NCBI GenBank assembly: GCA_027081405.1
Contig: JALWKO010000050.1
Location: 1-43,158, forward strand
Direction: 5' to 3'
DNA from: Campylobacteraceae bacterium
Lineage (GTDB): Bacteria > Campylobacterota > Campylobacteria > Campylobacterales > Sulfurovaceae
DNA length: 43,158 nt
Shown here: piece after piece, positions 22,619 through 30,810 of the stretch
Position numbering within the stretch: position 1 is the first letter of the stretch
Layout: every line of letters starts with the position of its first letter
The notes under the pieces: model-generated
What the model was told of the DNA's origin: nothing
The model's input: the letters and a program-made list of their open reading frames with translations, nothing else
The model's database searches: none
Position numbers and translations under genes: made by a program

Positions 22619-23851
22619 ATGGCACATTTCGATCCCAACGCACGACCGTTCTCCCACAAGTGGATGAACGAGCGACTGGCGGTCGATACCCTCAAGCGGG
22701 TATTGTCCACGGAATACTGGATCCCCAAAAACATCAACTTCCTCTGGGCGATGGGGATGGTCCTGGCGGCGACCTTCGGTCTGCTGCTCATCAGCGGGAT
22801 TTTCCTACTGATGTACTATATCCCCGATACCAAGCAGGCCTTTGACAGCGTCAACCACACCATCATGGGCGAGGTGGGCTACGGTTGGCTCTGGCGCCAC
22901 ATGCACGGTGTGGCCGCCTCGGTGGTCTTCCTGATCATCTACATCCACATGTTCACCGGGATCTACTACGGCTCCTACAAGCGGGGTCGTGAACTGATCT
23001 GGCTGAGCGGGATGCTCCTTTTTGTGAGCTTCTCCGCCGAAGCCTTCTCCGGCTATATGCTCCCCTGGGGACAGATGAGCTACTGGGCCGGGATGGTTAT
23101 CACCAACCTCTTCAGTCTGGGATCGCTCGATTGGCAGGGGCTCGTGGAGTGGATCCGCGGTGACTATGTCCCCGGGCAGGCTTTCCTGGGACGCTTCTTC
23201 ATGCTCCATGTCCTGCTGATGCCTTTGATCATTATGGCACTGATCGTCTTGCACTTCGGAACCCTGCGGATTCCCCACGTCAACAACCAGGACGGCGAGG
23301 AGATCGACTTCGAAGCCGAAGCGGAGAAATGGAAAGCGGGTCTGCGCAAAGAGTCGAAGGTGATCCCCTTCAATCCGGTCTTCCTGAGCAAGGATACCTT
23401 CGTTCTGGGGATCTATTTCATCTTCTATTTCTATCTGGTCTTCTACCATTTCGAGTTCGCGATGGATCCGGTCAACTTCGATCCGGCCAACCCCCTCAAG
23501 ACTCCGCCGCACATCTATCCCGAGTGGTACTTCCTCTGGAGTTACGAGATTCTGCGTCCGTTCCCCAAAGATCCCGGTTTGGTCGCTTTCGGGTTCGCTC
23601 AGGTGATCTTCTTCTTCCTGCCGTTCCTGGACCGGAGCCCCAACGTCGCTCCGGCCAACCGCCGGGGACTTTTCAAATTCTGGTTCTGGATCCTGCTGGT
23701 GGACATGATCGTCCTGACGATCATGGGGAAAGTGCCTCCGGTCGGCATCTATACCAAAATCGGAACGGTAGCGGCCTGGACCTTTATCATTCTGTGGATC
23801 CTGCTGCCGTTTATCACCAAAGCGGAAAAAGCTGTGAGGGGGCATAAATGA
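22619..23851 (+). CDS. petB: Cytochrome b subunit of the bc1 complex
   Basis: 410 residues, so an unsplit cytochrome b with about eight membrane helices. The N-terminal half carries the haem-binding helices (HMHGVAASVVFLIIYIHMF; FSGYMLPWGQMSYWAG). HVLLMPLIIMALIVLH supplies further His ligands, and PEWYFLWSYEILR holds the PEWY quinol-site motif. It starts 15 bases after petA and overlaps petC by four bases. It forms the quinol-oxidising core of complex III. Confidence 0.96.
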   Translation: MAHFDPNARPFSHKWMNERLAVDTLKRVLSTEYWIPKNINFLWAMGMVLAATFGLLLISGIFLLMYYIPDTKQAFDSVNHTIMGEVGYGWLWRHMHGVAASVVFLIIYIHMFTGIYYGSYKRGRELIWLSGMLLFVSFSAEAFSGYMLPWGQMSYWAGMVITNLFSLGSLDWQGLVEWIRGDYVPGQAFLGRFFMLHVLLMPLIIMALIVLHFGTLRIPHVNNQDGEEIDFEAEAEKWKAGLRKESKVIPFNPVFLSKDTFVLGIYFIFYFYLVFYHFEFAMDPVNFDPANPLKTPPHIYPEWYFLWSYEILRPFPKDPGLVAFGFAQVIFFFLPFLDRSPNVAPANRRGLFKFWFWILLVDMIVLTIMGKVPPVGIYTKIGTVAAWTFIILWILLPFITKAEKAVRGHK

Positions 23852-24759
23852 AAGAGTTGAAAGTTCTTGCAGTCGTCGTATTCTTCACCCTTGTCACCTA
23901 TTGGGGGGTGGAGCCGTATGCACATAAAGTCATGCACAAAAACGTGGAAGAGGCCACATTCGAAAACTTCCAGTACAAGGATCTCAAAGCACCCGCCAAA
24001 GGGGATCCGGCCAAAGGGAAGGCGCTGATCGCTACCTGTACCTCCTGTCACGGAATCAAAAGCCAGGGGATCAAAGCCCCGATGGATCCGGTCGCCGCTT
24101 CCCAGGCTTACGGCGTCGTACCGCCCGATCTGAGCAATGCCGGTGCGGTGCTGGATGAGAAGTTCATCGCCAACTTCATTGTCAGCCCCACCCATGCCGG
24201 CCTGGTCAAAAAGAGCGCCATGCCCGGTGGGATGGCCGACGCGCAGGGAGCTGCCGACATCGCGGCCTATTTGAAATCGATCGCTCCCAAAGAGATCAAG
24301 CCCAAAGAGGCTTTCGAGTTCGCCTGCGGTCGCTGTCACGCAGTTCGCTACGACAAGTGGACCCAGATCGGGCAAACTCCCAAGACCAAAGCGGACATCA
24401 AAACCGGCGTCGATCTGGCGTTGATGGATTTCAAGAAAAAAGTGGGTCAGTATCAGGTCAAACTGGCCGAATATCTGGGGAAACTTCCTCCCGACCTGAG
24501 CATCATCGTACGGGCACGGAGCGAAGAGTATCTCGAAAAATTCGTCGAGAATCCCCAGCATATCCTTCCCGGTACCGCCATGCCGCGTGTCGGTGTGACC
24601 GAGGAAGGGTACGAGAAGATCTACAAATACCTCGAAGAGGTCGGCGATCCCAGCAAGCCCAAACGGGAAAAAGTGGGTCCCTGGGTTCTGGGATATCTGG
24701 TCCTTTTCGCCTTCCTGGCCTTCCTCTGGTACAAATCCCAGTGGAAAGGGCTCAAGTAA
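23848..24759 (+). CDS. petC: Dihaem cytochrome c subunit of the bc1 complex
   Basis: 303 residues with an N-terminal hydrophobic segment, two CxxCH haem sites (CTSCHG near residue 65 and CGRCHA near residue 163), and a C-terminal membrane helix (WVLGYLVLFAFLAFLW). Two haems and two cytochrome-c domains are the epsilon-type substitute for cytochrome c1. It takes electrons from the Rieske protein. Last gene of petABC, followed by a strong terminator. Confidence 0.94.
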   Translation: MKELKVLAVVVFFTLVTYWGVEPYAHKVMHKNVEEATFENFQYKDLKAPAKGDPAKGKALIATCTSCHGIKSQGIKAPMDPVAASQAYGVVPPDLSNAGAVLDEKFIANFIVSPTHAGLVKKSAMPGGMADAQGAADIAAYLKSIAPKEIKPKEAFEFACGRCHAVRYDKWTQIGQTPKTKADIKTGVDLALMDFKKKVGQYQVKLAEYLGKLPPDLSIIVRARSEEYLEKFVENPQHILPGTAMPRVGVTEEGYEKIYKYLEEVGDPSKPKREKVGPWVLGYLVLFAFLAFLWYKSQWKGLK

Positions 24760-24776
24760 GCTCCCCCTTTCCATCC

Positions 24777-24808
24777 CGGACCTCGCTCTGAGGCCCGTTT
24801 TTTCTTTT
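24777..24808 (+). terminator. Rho-independent terminator of petABC
   Basis: CGGACCTC-GCTCT-GAGGCCCG forms a 7-bp stem with one mismatch, immediately followed by TTTTTTCTTTTT. It ends four bases before MITE-like copy B. Confidence 0.85.
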
Positions 24809-24811
24809 TAT

Positions 24812-24976
24812 CCCAAATTATGCAGTAGAAAGTACGTCAGATGTGTCGATGCTCGGTGTGTAGGGGTGTACAGCCAAAACGTAGGCGCACCCGGAGGGTG
24901 CGTCGAGGCTTTGGATGTGTTGCCCATGCCGCCGATGATCGATGCAGATGGCGTACTGGATAATGCATATTTTGGG
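24812..24976. mobile_element. MITE-like element, copy B
   Basis: 165 bp with ends CCCAAATTATGCA and, inverted, CCCAAAATATGCA. Inner arms remain partly complementary for about 45 bases. Central hairpin CGCACCC-GGA-GGGTGCG at 24886-24902. It is flanked on both sides by TTTAT (24807-24811 and 24977-24981), a likely 5-bp target duplication. No coding capacity for a transposase. It lies upstream of moaA and just past the petABC terminator. Confidence 0.8.
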
Positions 24977-25044
24977 TTTATTTCCCCTTTCTTTTTCACC
25001 CGCTTTTGGATACCCTTTGGAAAAGTTTTTCACGAGGGAGCGGT

Positions 25045-26016
25045 ATGTTGATCGACGGACACGGACGCACCGTCAACTATCTGCGGATCTCGGTTACCGA
25101 GCGATGCAATTTCCGCTGTCAGTACTGTATGCCCGAGAAACCCTTCAGCTGGGTCCCCCAGGAGAATCTTCTTTCGTTCGAGGAGCTCTTCCGCTTCGTC
25201 CGGGTGGCCATCGACCGGGGGATCGAGAAGATCCGTATCACCGGAGGGGAACCCCTGCTGCGCCAGGATCTGGACCGTTTCATCGGAATGATCCACGACT
25301 ATGCCCCCGAGATCGATTTGGCACTCACCACCAACGGCTATCTCCTCCCCGAGACCGCCCCCGCCCTCAAAGCGGCGGGTTTGAAACGGCTCAACATCTC
25401 CATCGATTCCCTCAAACCGGCCGTCGCCGCCCAAATCGCCCAGAAAAACGTCCTCCCGAAAGTCCTGGAAGGGATCGAAACGGCACTGAATCTGGGGCTC
25501 AAAGTCAAACTCAACATGGTACCTCTGCGGGGGATCAACGACGGCGAAATCCTCGATTTGCTGGAGTTTGCCAGAGAGCGGGGGGTGCGGATCCGCTTCA
25601 TTGAATACATGGAAAACACCCACGCCGACGCTTCGATCCAGGGCCTCTACGGCAAGGAGATCCTCGATCGGATCAAACGACGCTATACGATCCGCAAACT
25701 GGGGCGGGAAGGCTCCAGTCCGGCATTTCACTACGAGATTGTCGAAAACGGCTATGTCTTCGGCCTCATCGATCCCCACAAGCACGATTTCTGCGAGAGC
25801 TGCAACCGGATCCGCCTCACCGCCGAGGGGTATCTCATCCCCTGTCTATATTTCGACGAAGCTCAGAGCATCTCCCGGGCGGTCCGGGGCGGCGACATCG
25901 ACGAAGCGGTGGAGATCCTCGATCGGGTCCTTGCCGACAAGCCAAAAGAAAACCGTTGGCGGGAAGGTGATGAAAACGAAGGCTCGGACCGTGCCTTTTA
26001 TGAGACGGGCGGATGA
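25045..26016 (+). CDS. moaA: GTP 3',8-cyclase (molybdenum cofactor biosynthesis)
   Basis: 323 residues. Radical SAM enzyme making the first intermediate of molybdopterin. The N-terminal cluster motif is CNFRCQYC (Cys21, 25, 28), followed by [10 protein letters not shown] and a C-terminal cluster with [19 protein letters not shown]. The chain ends in GG, the functional tail of MoaA. The start at 25045 is preferred over 25006 because GAGGGAG precedes it. The product could serve the molybdopterin oxidoreductase at the left edge. Confidence 0.95.
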   Translation: MLIDGHGRTVNYLRISVTERCNFRCQYCMPEKPFSWVPQENLLSFEELFRFVRVAIDRGIEKIRITGGEPLLRQDLDRFIGMIHDYAPEIDLALTTNGYLLPETAPALKAAGLKRLNISIDSLKPAVAAQIAQKNVLPKVLEGIETALNLGLKVKLNMVPLRGINDGEILDLLEFARERGVRIRFIEYMENTHADASIQGLYGKEILDRIKRRYTIRKLGREGSSPAFHYEIVENGYVFGLIDPHKHDFCESCNRIRLTAEGYLIPCLYFDEAQSISRAVRGGDIDEAVEILDRVLADKPKENRWREGDENEGSDRAFYETGG

Positions 26017-26021
26017 TTTTC

Positions 26022-26280
26022 AGTGAGGAGTGAAGAGTGAGTTTCCGTCGTTTGTCGTTTGAACGGGGCTTCACCTCTCTTTGTCGTTTGAGACTGGTCG
26101 GTAGTCGGCAGTCGGCAATCGGCAGTAAGTGCGCCTTCGGCGCCGTTATTGGTGTATTGGTGTATTGGTGTATTGGAAGCGTTGCAAAGCAACGCTTAGC
26201 GAAATTCTCAATTCTCAATTCTCCATTCTCCATTAAAAATCGGTTCCTCACTCCTCACTTCTCATTCCTCGCTCCAGAAC
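26022..26280. repeat. Heptamer arrays between moaA and queE
   Basis: AGTGAGG units at 26022-26041. GTCGTTT pairs at 26047-26060 and again at 26083. GTCGGTA/GTCGGCA/ATCGGCA at 26097-26124. GCGCC-TTC-GGCGC at 26131-26143. Period-8 GGTGTATT repeats at about 26149-26175. GCGTTGC-AAA-GCAACGC, ATTCTCA/ATTCTCC units at 26204-26231, and CCTCACT units at about 26246-26275. No gene seen. Confidence 0.85.
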
Positions 26281-26296
26281 AAGGAGTATCCACTTG
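26281..26296 (+). promoter_or_regulatory. Ribosome-binding site that supports the TTG start of queE
   Basis: AAGGAG at 26281-26286 and TTG at 26294, seven bases apart. No ATG or GTG is available at a suitable place. Confidence 0.7.
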
Positions 26297-27055
26297 TTTT
26301 GGCTGACCGAACGTTTCCTTTCCATCCAGGGAGAGGGTCGTTATACGGGAGTTCCTTCGTATTTTTTCCGTACCGGGGGATGCAATCTACATTGCCCCGG
26401 TTTCGGTACGAAATACCGGGTGGAGGGAGAAGTCCGTTCGGGCTGTGATACCTATTTTGCGGTCGATCGATCTTTTGCCGGGTCCTGGGAAGCGGTGGAG
26501 GATGCCGAGATGCTTTTGTCGGAGATGGACCGGGAGTTCGAGGCGCTTGGCTACCTTCCTCATGTGGTCATTACGGGAGGGGAGCCGCTCATTTATGCTA
26601 CCGATGCAATATTCAATTCCGTGATCGAAGGATTGATCCGGCGGGGAATCACCGTGACCTTCGAGACCAACGGAACGATCGCCCCCGATTTCGAACGGTA
26701 TCCCTTTTATGCACGATGTGTGTATGCACTTTCCATCAAATTGTCCAACAGCGGCGAACCCTATGAACGTAGGATCGTCCCTGGAACTTTGCGATCGATC
26801 GCCGAGAATGCTCGGGAGAGTTTTTTGAAATTCACCCTCGATCGGCAGATTGTCGAATCGGGTGCGGCGGAGCAGGAGATCGCACAGATTCGGGTCATGC
26901 TCCCTGAAGCGGAGGTTTTCTGTATGCCTGTGGGGGAGAGCCGCGCCGCGCTGGAGCGGAACGACCGGGCGGTATATGATTTTTGTCTGCGGCATGGATA
27001 CCGTTACGGCGACCGGCTCCATATCCGGATTTTTGATACGACGGTGGGTGTATGA
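26294..27055 (+). CDS. queE: 7-carboxy-7-deazaguanine synthase, variant cluster motif
   Basis: 253 residues, TTG start. Radical SAM enzyme of queuosine/7-deazapurine synthesis. LSIQGEGRYTGVPSYFFRTGG and VVITGGEPL are typical of QueE. The three cluster cysteines are spaced C30-x3-C34-x16-C51 (GGCNLHC ... GCDT) instead of the usual C-x3-C-x2-C, so about 14 residues (PGFG...VRS) are inserted between the last two ligands. It follows moaA across a repeat-rich spacer. I recall queD beside queE in Campylobacter; none is seen here. Confidence 0.9.
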   Translation: MFWLTERFLSIQGEGRYTGVPSYFFRTGGCNLHCPGFGTKYRVEGEVRSGCDTYFAVDRSFAGSWEAVEDAEMLLSEMDREFEALGYLPHVVITGGEPLIYATDAIFNSVIEGLIRRGITVTFETNGTIAPDFERYPFYARCVYALSIKLSNSGEPYERRIVPGTLRSIAENARESFLKFTLDRQIVESGAAEQEIAQIRVMLPEAEVFCMPVGESRAALERNDRAVYDFCLRHGYRYGDRLHIRIFDTTVGV

Positions 27056-27082
27056 ATTTCACGATCGCTTCACATTCTTCGA

Positions 27083-27088
27083 TATAAT
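27083..27088 (+). promoter_or_regulatory. -10 box of the cytochrome c lipoprotein gene
   Basis: TATAAT about 30 bases before the ATG, in an AT-rich gap after queE. Confidence 0.5.
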
Positions 27089-27118
27089 CTCCGAAATGAA
27101 TATGGAGGTACAATGACC

Positions 27119-27772
27119 ATGAAACGGAGTATCGCACTCGGAATCGTCGCATCGGCCCTGATCCTGGGAGGATGCAGCGAAGAGACCAAGAAAAACGTCC
27201 AGCAGGCGGCCCAAAGTGCGTCTCAGGACGCCACCCGGGCCGTTGAGCAGGCCAAAGCCAACATGCCTCAAAACATGGAAGAGGCCAAGAAAAAAGCGGC
27301 CGAAGCACTCGAAGCGGCAAAAGCCAAAAGTGCCGAAGTGGCACAGCAAGCAGCCCAGAAAGGGCAGGAGGTGATGCAAGAGACCGCACAGAAGGCCCAG
27401 GAAGTCGCCGAAGCAGCCAAGGTCAAGTCCCAAGAATTGACGAAAAAGGCTATAGAACTCACCGCCCAGGCCGCCGGAGCCGTCGAAAAGACGGCACATC
27501 AGGTGAAAGCGGCGCTTTCTCCCGTGGAGCAGGGCAAAGCACTCTTTGCCAAATGTGCAGGCTGTCATGGAAGCGACGGCAAGACCCCTGCGTTGGGTAA
27601 ATCGCCCGCGATCGCCGGGCAGAGCAAAGAGGATCTCGTCTCCAAAATCGAAGGGTACAAAGCAGGTACGCGCAACGCATACGGTATGGGGAACGTGATG
27701 CATGCTCAGGTAGAAAGCTACAACGAAGAGCAGATCGAAGCGCTTTCCGCGTACATCTCCTCTCTGAAGTGA
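27119..27772 (+). CDS. Cytochrome c lipoprotein with a long Ala-rich helix
   Basis: 217 residues. The lipobox is LGGC (Cys19). Residues about 22-135 form an almost uninterrupted Ala/Lys/Glu/Gln-rich helix with repeating units such as AAEALEAAKAKSAEVAQQAA, similar to 11-residue amphipathic repeats. A C-terminal monohaem cytochrome c domain follows (CAGCHG, then MGNVMHAQ supplying the likely Met ligand). The helix could act as a spacer that holds the haem domain away from the membrane. ATG 27119 is 9 bases from GGAGGT; ATG 27113 is the alternative. I recall a haem-binding lipoprotein at this position in Campylobacter. Confidence 0.88.
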   Translation: MKRSIALGIVASALILGGCSEETKKNVQQAAQSASQDATRAVEQAKANMPQNMEEAKKKAAEALEAAKAKSAEVAQQAAQKGQEVMQETAQKAQEVAEAAKVKSQELTKKAIELTAQAAGAVEKTAHQVKAALSPVEQGKALFAKCAGCHGSDGKTPALGKSPAIAGQSKEDLVSKIEGYKAGTRNAYGMGNVMHAQVESYNEEQIEALSAYISSLK

Positions 27773-27776
27773 GGCG

Positions 27777-28166
27777 ATGGAGTCTCTCCTTTCGATCCAC
27801 CGCCACCTGGTGGAATTTCTCCTGCTCGTCATCGTCCTGAATGCCTTCGTACCCCTCGTTACACAACGAAACGCGGAACGGATGATCCTCTATACCCGGA
27901 TCGGATTTTTCGCCTTCTGGGCCGCCTGGGCGATGGCGATTTTCAGCGGGCTGATCGTCTGGGTCTTTACCAAAGGGGCGCTTCCGCCGAAAGTATGGGG
28001 GATGATCGCATCCGCCGTGGTGCTGGGGGTATTGGACGCGACGCGTGCTATCGGTCTTCATCGACGGTGGAGGAGGGAAGAGGCGGGCGTGGGATACTCC
28101 TGGGCTCTACTGACTACCGAAGCGGCGTTGATCCTGACGGTGACCCTCTGGGCGGTACGGGGATAG
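27777..28166 (+). CDS. Small integral membrane protein
   Basis: 129 residues with four predicted membrane helices (about 8-28, 40-65, 72-92 and 105-125). Between them lies a basic loop (HRRWRREE). HRHLVEF near the N-terminus contains two His in a helix, but haem binding is only a guess. It starts four bases after the cytochrome c lipoprotein gene and ends four bases before rsmE, so all three are probably one operon. I recall a membrane protein at the same place in Campylobacter. Function unknown. Confidence 0.78.
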   Translation: MESLLSIHRHLVEFLLLVIVLNAFVPLVTQRNAERMILYTRIGFFAFWAAWAMAIFSGLIVWVFTKGALPPKVWGMIASAVVLGVLDATRAIGLHRRWRREEAGVGYSWALLTTEAALILTVTLWAVRG

Positions 28167-28170
28167 GATC

Positions 28171-28839
28171 GTGCGCTTCGTCTATCACCCGGAAGCGGGG
28201 GCCGCGCAGATCCTCCTGGAGGGGGATCCTTTCCGCCATCTTTTCCGTTCCCGCCGGAGTGATCGCAGCGCACCGGTCCTCCTGCGCAATCTCCGGGACG
28301 ATCGCCTCTACACCTATCGGGTGGAAGCGCTGGATCGGCGCCGTGCGATCCTTTCACTGACCGAATCCCGTATCGAACCGGTTCATCCTCCCCGCACGCT
28401 GCACATCGCCTGGTGCGTCGTCGATCCCAAAACGGTCGAAAAGACCCTCCCCTCACTCAACGAGCTGGGGGTCTCGGCGATCACCTTTCTCCCCTGCGAA
28501 CGCTCCCAGCGGGATTTTCGCCTCGATTTTGACCGTCTGGAGCGCATCCTGATCAATTCGGCGCAGCAGTGTGGCCGCAGCACGCTCCCCGTGCTGGAGC
28601 GGAGTGAGAGTCTGGAGCGTTTTCTCGACGCCCACCCCGAAGCGTATCTGCTCGATTTCTCTCCTCGGCCGCTGGAGTGTGCGGAAAGGATCGAGACCCT
28701 CGTGGTGGGCCCTGAAGGGGGATTTTCTCCCGCCGAACGGGAGCGTTTCCCTCGGGAGCGGATCGTGGGGCTGGCGACCCCGACGATCCTGCGGAGCGAA
28801 ACGGCGGTCTGCGCCGCCGCCGCACGGATTCTGCTCTGA
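28171..28839 (+). CDS. rsmE: 16S rRNA m3U1498 methyltransferase
   Basis: 222 residues. SPOUT-type methyltransferase acting on 16S rRNA U1498. The N-terminal PUA-like part (MRFVYHPEAG; DPFRHLF) is followed by the knotted domain with NSAQQCGRSTLPVL, LVVGPEGGFSPAER and LRSETAVCAAAA, all standard RsmE signatures. The GTG start at 28171 lies four bases after the upstream stop. Confidence 0.93.
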   Translation: MRFVYHPEAGAAQILLEGDPFRHLFRSRRSDRSAPVLLRNLRDDRLYTYRVEALDRRRAILSLTESRIEPVHPPRTLHIAWCVVDPKTVEKTLPSLNELGVSAITFLPCERSQRDFRLDFDRLERILINSAQQCGRSTLPVLERSESLERFLDAHPEAYLLDFSPRPLECAERIETLVVGPEGGFSPAERERFPRERIVGLATPTILRSETAVCAAAARILL

Positions 28840-28881
28840 CCCCGGTCCGGGGCGTTTCAAGCAAAGCTAAAAAATCTTCGC

Positions 28882-28887
28882 TATAAT
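28882..28887 (+). promoter_or_regulatory. -10 box of rpmE
   Basis: TATAAT preceding a leader of about 140 bases. It separates rpmE from the rsmE operon. Confidence 0.6.
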
Positions 28888-28893
28888 ACCGCC

Positions 28894-29035
28894 CTGAATT
28901 TCCTCGCCACGGGCGAGCGCGTTGTCTCGCGAATCGCGTTGCAGCGGCCCCTGCGCACCGCGCGGCGGAAGGGCATTTCGATGCCGGAATGGGTTGGTTG
29001 CCCATCACAGAAACTCAATTTGGAAGGTAGAAACG
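28894..29035 (+). ncRNA. Structured rpmE leader, candidate cis-regulatory RNA
   Basis: From the predicted start to the rpmE ATG the RNA could form several clear hairpins: CTCGCC-ACG-GGCGAG (28903-28917), a nested CGCG/GCAG...CTGC/CGCG stem around 28935-28962, GGCAT-TTCG-ATGCC with a UUCG tetraloop (28972-28985), and ATGGG-7 nt-CCCAT (28989-29005). L31 mRNA leaders are known from other phyla; this is a candidate equivalent. Confidence 0.55.
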
Positions 29036-29236
29036 ATGAAAAAAGGTATTCACCCCGAATATGTGGACTGTCACGTGAAGTGTGCCTGTGGAAACGAGTT
29101 CGACGTCAAATCGACCAAGCCCGAGCTCAACATCGACATCTGCAACGAGTGCCACCCCTTCTTCACCGGTAGTGAGAAGATCGTCGACGCCACCGGTCGG
29201 GTCGAAAAATTCAAGAGCAAATACAAGCTCTCCTAA
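29036..29236 (+). CDS. rpmE: 50S ribosomal protein L31
   Basis: 66 residues, typical L31 ([44 protein letters not shown]). Four cysteines (HVKCACGN and CNEC, plus DCH) fit the zinc-binding form. The ATG at 29036 follows GGAAGG; longer upstream frames run through the structured leader. Regulation by the leader is inferred. Confidence 0.96.
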   Translation: MKKGIHPEYVDCHVKCACGNEFDVKSTKPELNIDICNECHPFFTGSEKIVDATGRVEKFKSKYKLS

Positions 29237-29263
29237 GCACTTCCGCCCTTCGGGGCACTCCGT

Positions 29264-30079
29264 ATGCTCACCCTCGTCCCCACGCCGCTGGGAAATCTCG
29301 GCGACATCACCTATCGCGCCGTCGAAACGCTGCGTGAGGCCCAATACGTCCTTTGCGAAGATACCCGGGTTACCCGGAAACTCCTCCGCCTCCTCTCCGA
29401 ACGGCTCGGGATCGATTTCCCCAACATTCCGATCGAATCGTTCCACGAACACAACGGTCCCCGGCGCCTCCCGGAAGTTGCCGAAGCGTTGCGCGGTGAG
29501 CGGGTGGTCTATCTCAGTGACGCGGGGATGCCGGCGATCTCCGATCCGGGGAAGCTTCTGGTGAATTTTTGCCAGGAGGAGGGGATCGATTACGACGTCC
29601 TCCCGGGCCCCAGCGCTGTGGTGACCGCCTACGCCGCCAGCGGATTTTCGGGGCGGTTTGCCTTTTGGGGCTTTCTGCCCCACAAAGGTCCCGAGAGGGT
29701 CCGGAGCTTGCGGGAAGCGTTGGCACAACCGCCGGATGCAATTTTTTACGAAGCTCCGCATCGCCTTTTCAAACTTCTGGAGGCATTGCGCCGTGAAGCC
29801 CCCGATCGCAGAGTGTTCGTCGCCAAAGAGCTGAGCAAGAAACATCAGCGCTACTTTTTGGGGCCGATCGCAGAGGTGTACGAGGCGATCGAAGCCCTGG
29901 GAGAAGCCCGTGGCGAATGGGTCGTCGTCGTGGAGGGGAGGCATCAAACCGAAGCGGTCCTGCGGCTGGAGGATGTGTTGGATCTCGACCTTCCTCCCAA
30001 ACTCAAAGCCAAACTTCTGGCCCGGCTGAGCGACCGGAGCGTCAAGGAGTGGTACGCGCTTCTCACCGGCGGCAAATAG
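29264..30079 (+). CDS. rsmI: 16S rRNA 2'-O-ribose C1402 methyltransferase
   Basis: 271 residues. Tetrapyrrole-methylase-fold enzyme that methylates the ribose of C1402. LVPTPLGNLGDITYRAVETL, CEDTRVTRKLL, SDAGMPAISDPG and LPGPSAVVTAYAASG are diagnostic. It starts 27 bases after rpmE, in the block moaA...hom that I recall as conserved in Campylobacter. Confidence 0.95.
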   Translation: MLTLVPTPLGNLGDITYRAVETLREAQYVLCEDTRVTRKLLRLLSERLGIDFPNIPIESFHEHNGPRRLPEVAEALRGERVVYLSDAGMPAISDPGKLLVNFCQEEGIDYDVLPGPSAVVTAYAASGFSGRFAFWGFLPHKGPERVRSLREALAQPPDAIFYEAPHRLFKLLEALRREAPDRRVFVAKELSKKHQRYFLGPIAEVYEAIEALGEARGEWVVVVEGRHQTEAVLRLEDVLDLDLPPKLKAKLLARLSDRSVKEWYALLTGGK

Positions 30080-30123
30080 CCCCCGCTCCGCGCCGCCGTC
30101 AGGAAAAAATGGTAAAATCCCCT

Positions 30124-30810
30124 ATGATCGTTTACGGAAAGCAGGTCTGCCTCCATGTGCTGACCCGTCACGAAGGCAAGGTCCGACGGGTCTATCTGGC
30201 CAAAAAGGGTCTCTTGGACCGGGATCTTTACGCACGCTACAGGGATCGGATCGTCCCCATCGACAATCGCAGAGCCCAGCAGCTCAGTCGCGGTGGGAAC
30301 CATCAGGGGATCTTGCTGGAGATCGACGAATACGAGCCGGCCGATTTCGAATCGCTCAAACAGGGAGAGTTTCTCGTCGTCCTCGACGGGCTCACCGATG
30401 CGGGGAACATCGGAGCGATCGTGCGCACCGCTTATGCGCTGGGGGTCGACGGGATCGTGGCCACCGGGGTGAATCGGCTGAGCTTCCCGGCACTGGCGCG
30501 GACCAGTTCAGGAGCTCTGTTCGAAATGCCCGTGGCGATCCGCTTCAACATCCTTGATGTCCTCAACGAGTGTGCACAGGTGGGATTCATCCGGTACGGA
30601 GCGACGATGGAAGGAGCTCCTGTCGAATCCAAACACTTCGCCCGCAAGCGGCTGCTGGTCCTCGGTAGCGAGGACAAAGGACTGGGCAAAAAAACCAGAG
30701 AACGCCTCGACGAGGCTATCTCGATCACGATGCGGCGACCGTTTGATTCTCTCAACGTCAGCGCTGCCGCGGCGATCATCATACACAGGATGAGTTATGC
30801 AACTGAATGA
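30124..30810 (+). CDS. 23S rRNA 2'-O-methyltransferase, TrmH/RlmB family
   Basis: 228 residues. SPOUT methyltransferase with LTDAGNIGAIVRTAYALG, LLVLGSEDKGLG and FDSLNVSAAAAI, the three knot motifs of the RlmB/TrmH family. RlmB is the likely type (23S G2251), but the exact target is not certain. Start is MIVYGK at 30124; the ATG at 30109 is an alternative. TAAAAT at 30113-30118 could be a -10 box that would make the message nearly leaderless. Its end overlaps the next gene by 14 bases. Confidence 0.85.
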   Translation: MIVYGKQVCLHVLTRHEGKVRRVYLAKKGLLDRDLYARYRDRIVPIDNRRAQQLSRGGNHQGILLEIDEYEPADFESLKQGEFLVVLDGLTDAGNIGAIVRTAYALGVDGIVATGVNRLSFPALARTSSGALFEMPVAIRFNILDVLNECAQVGFIRYGATMEGAPVESKHFARKRLLVLGSEDKGLGKKTRERLDEAISITMRRPFDSLNVSAAAAIIIHRMSYATE

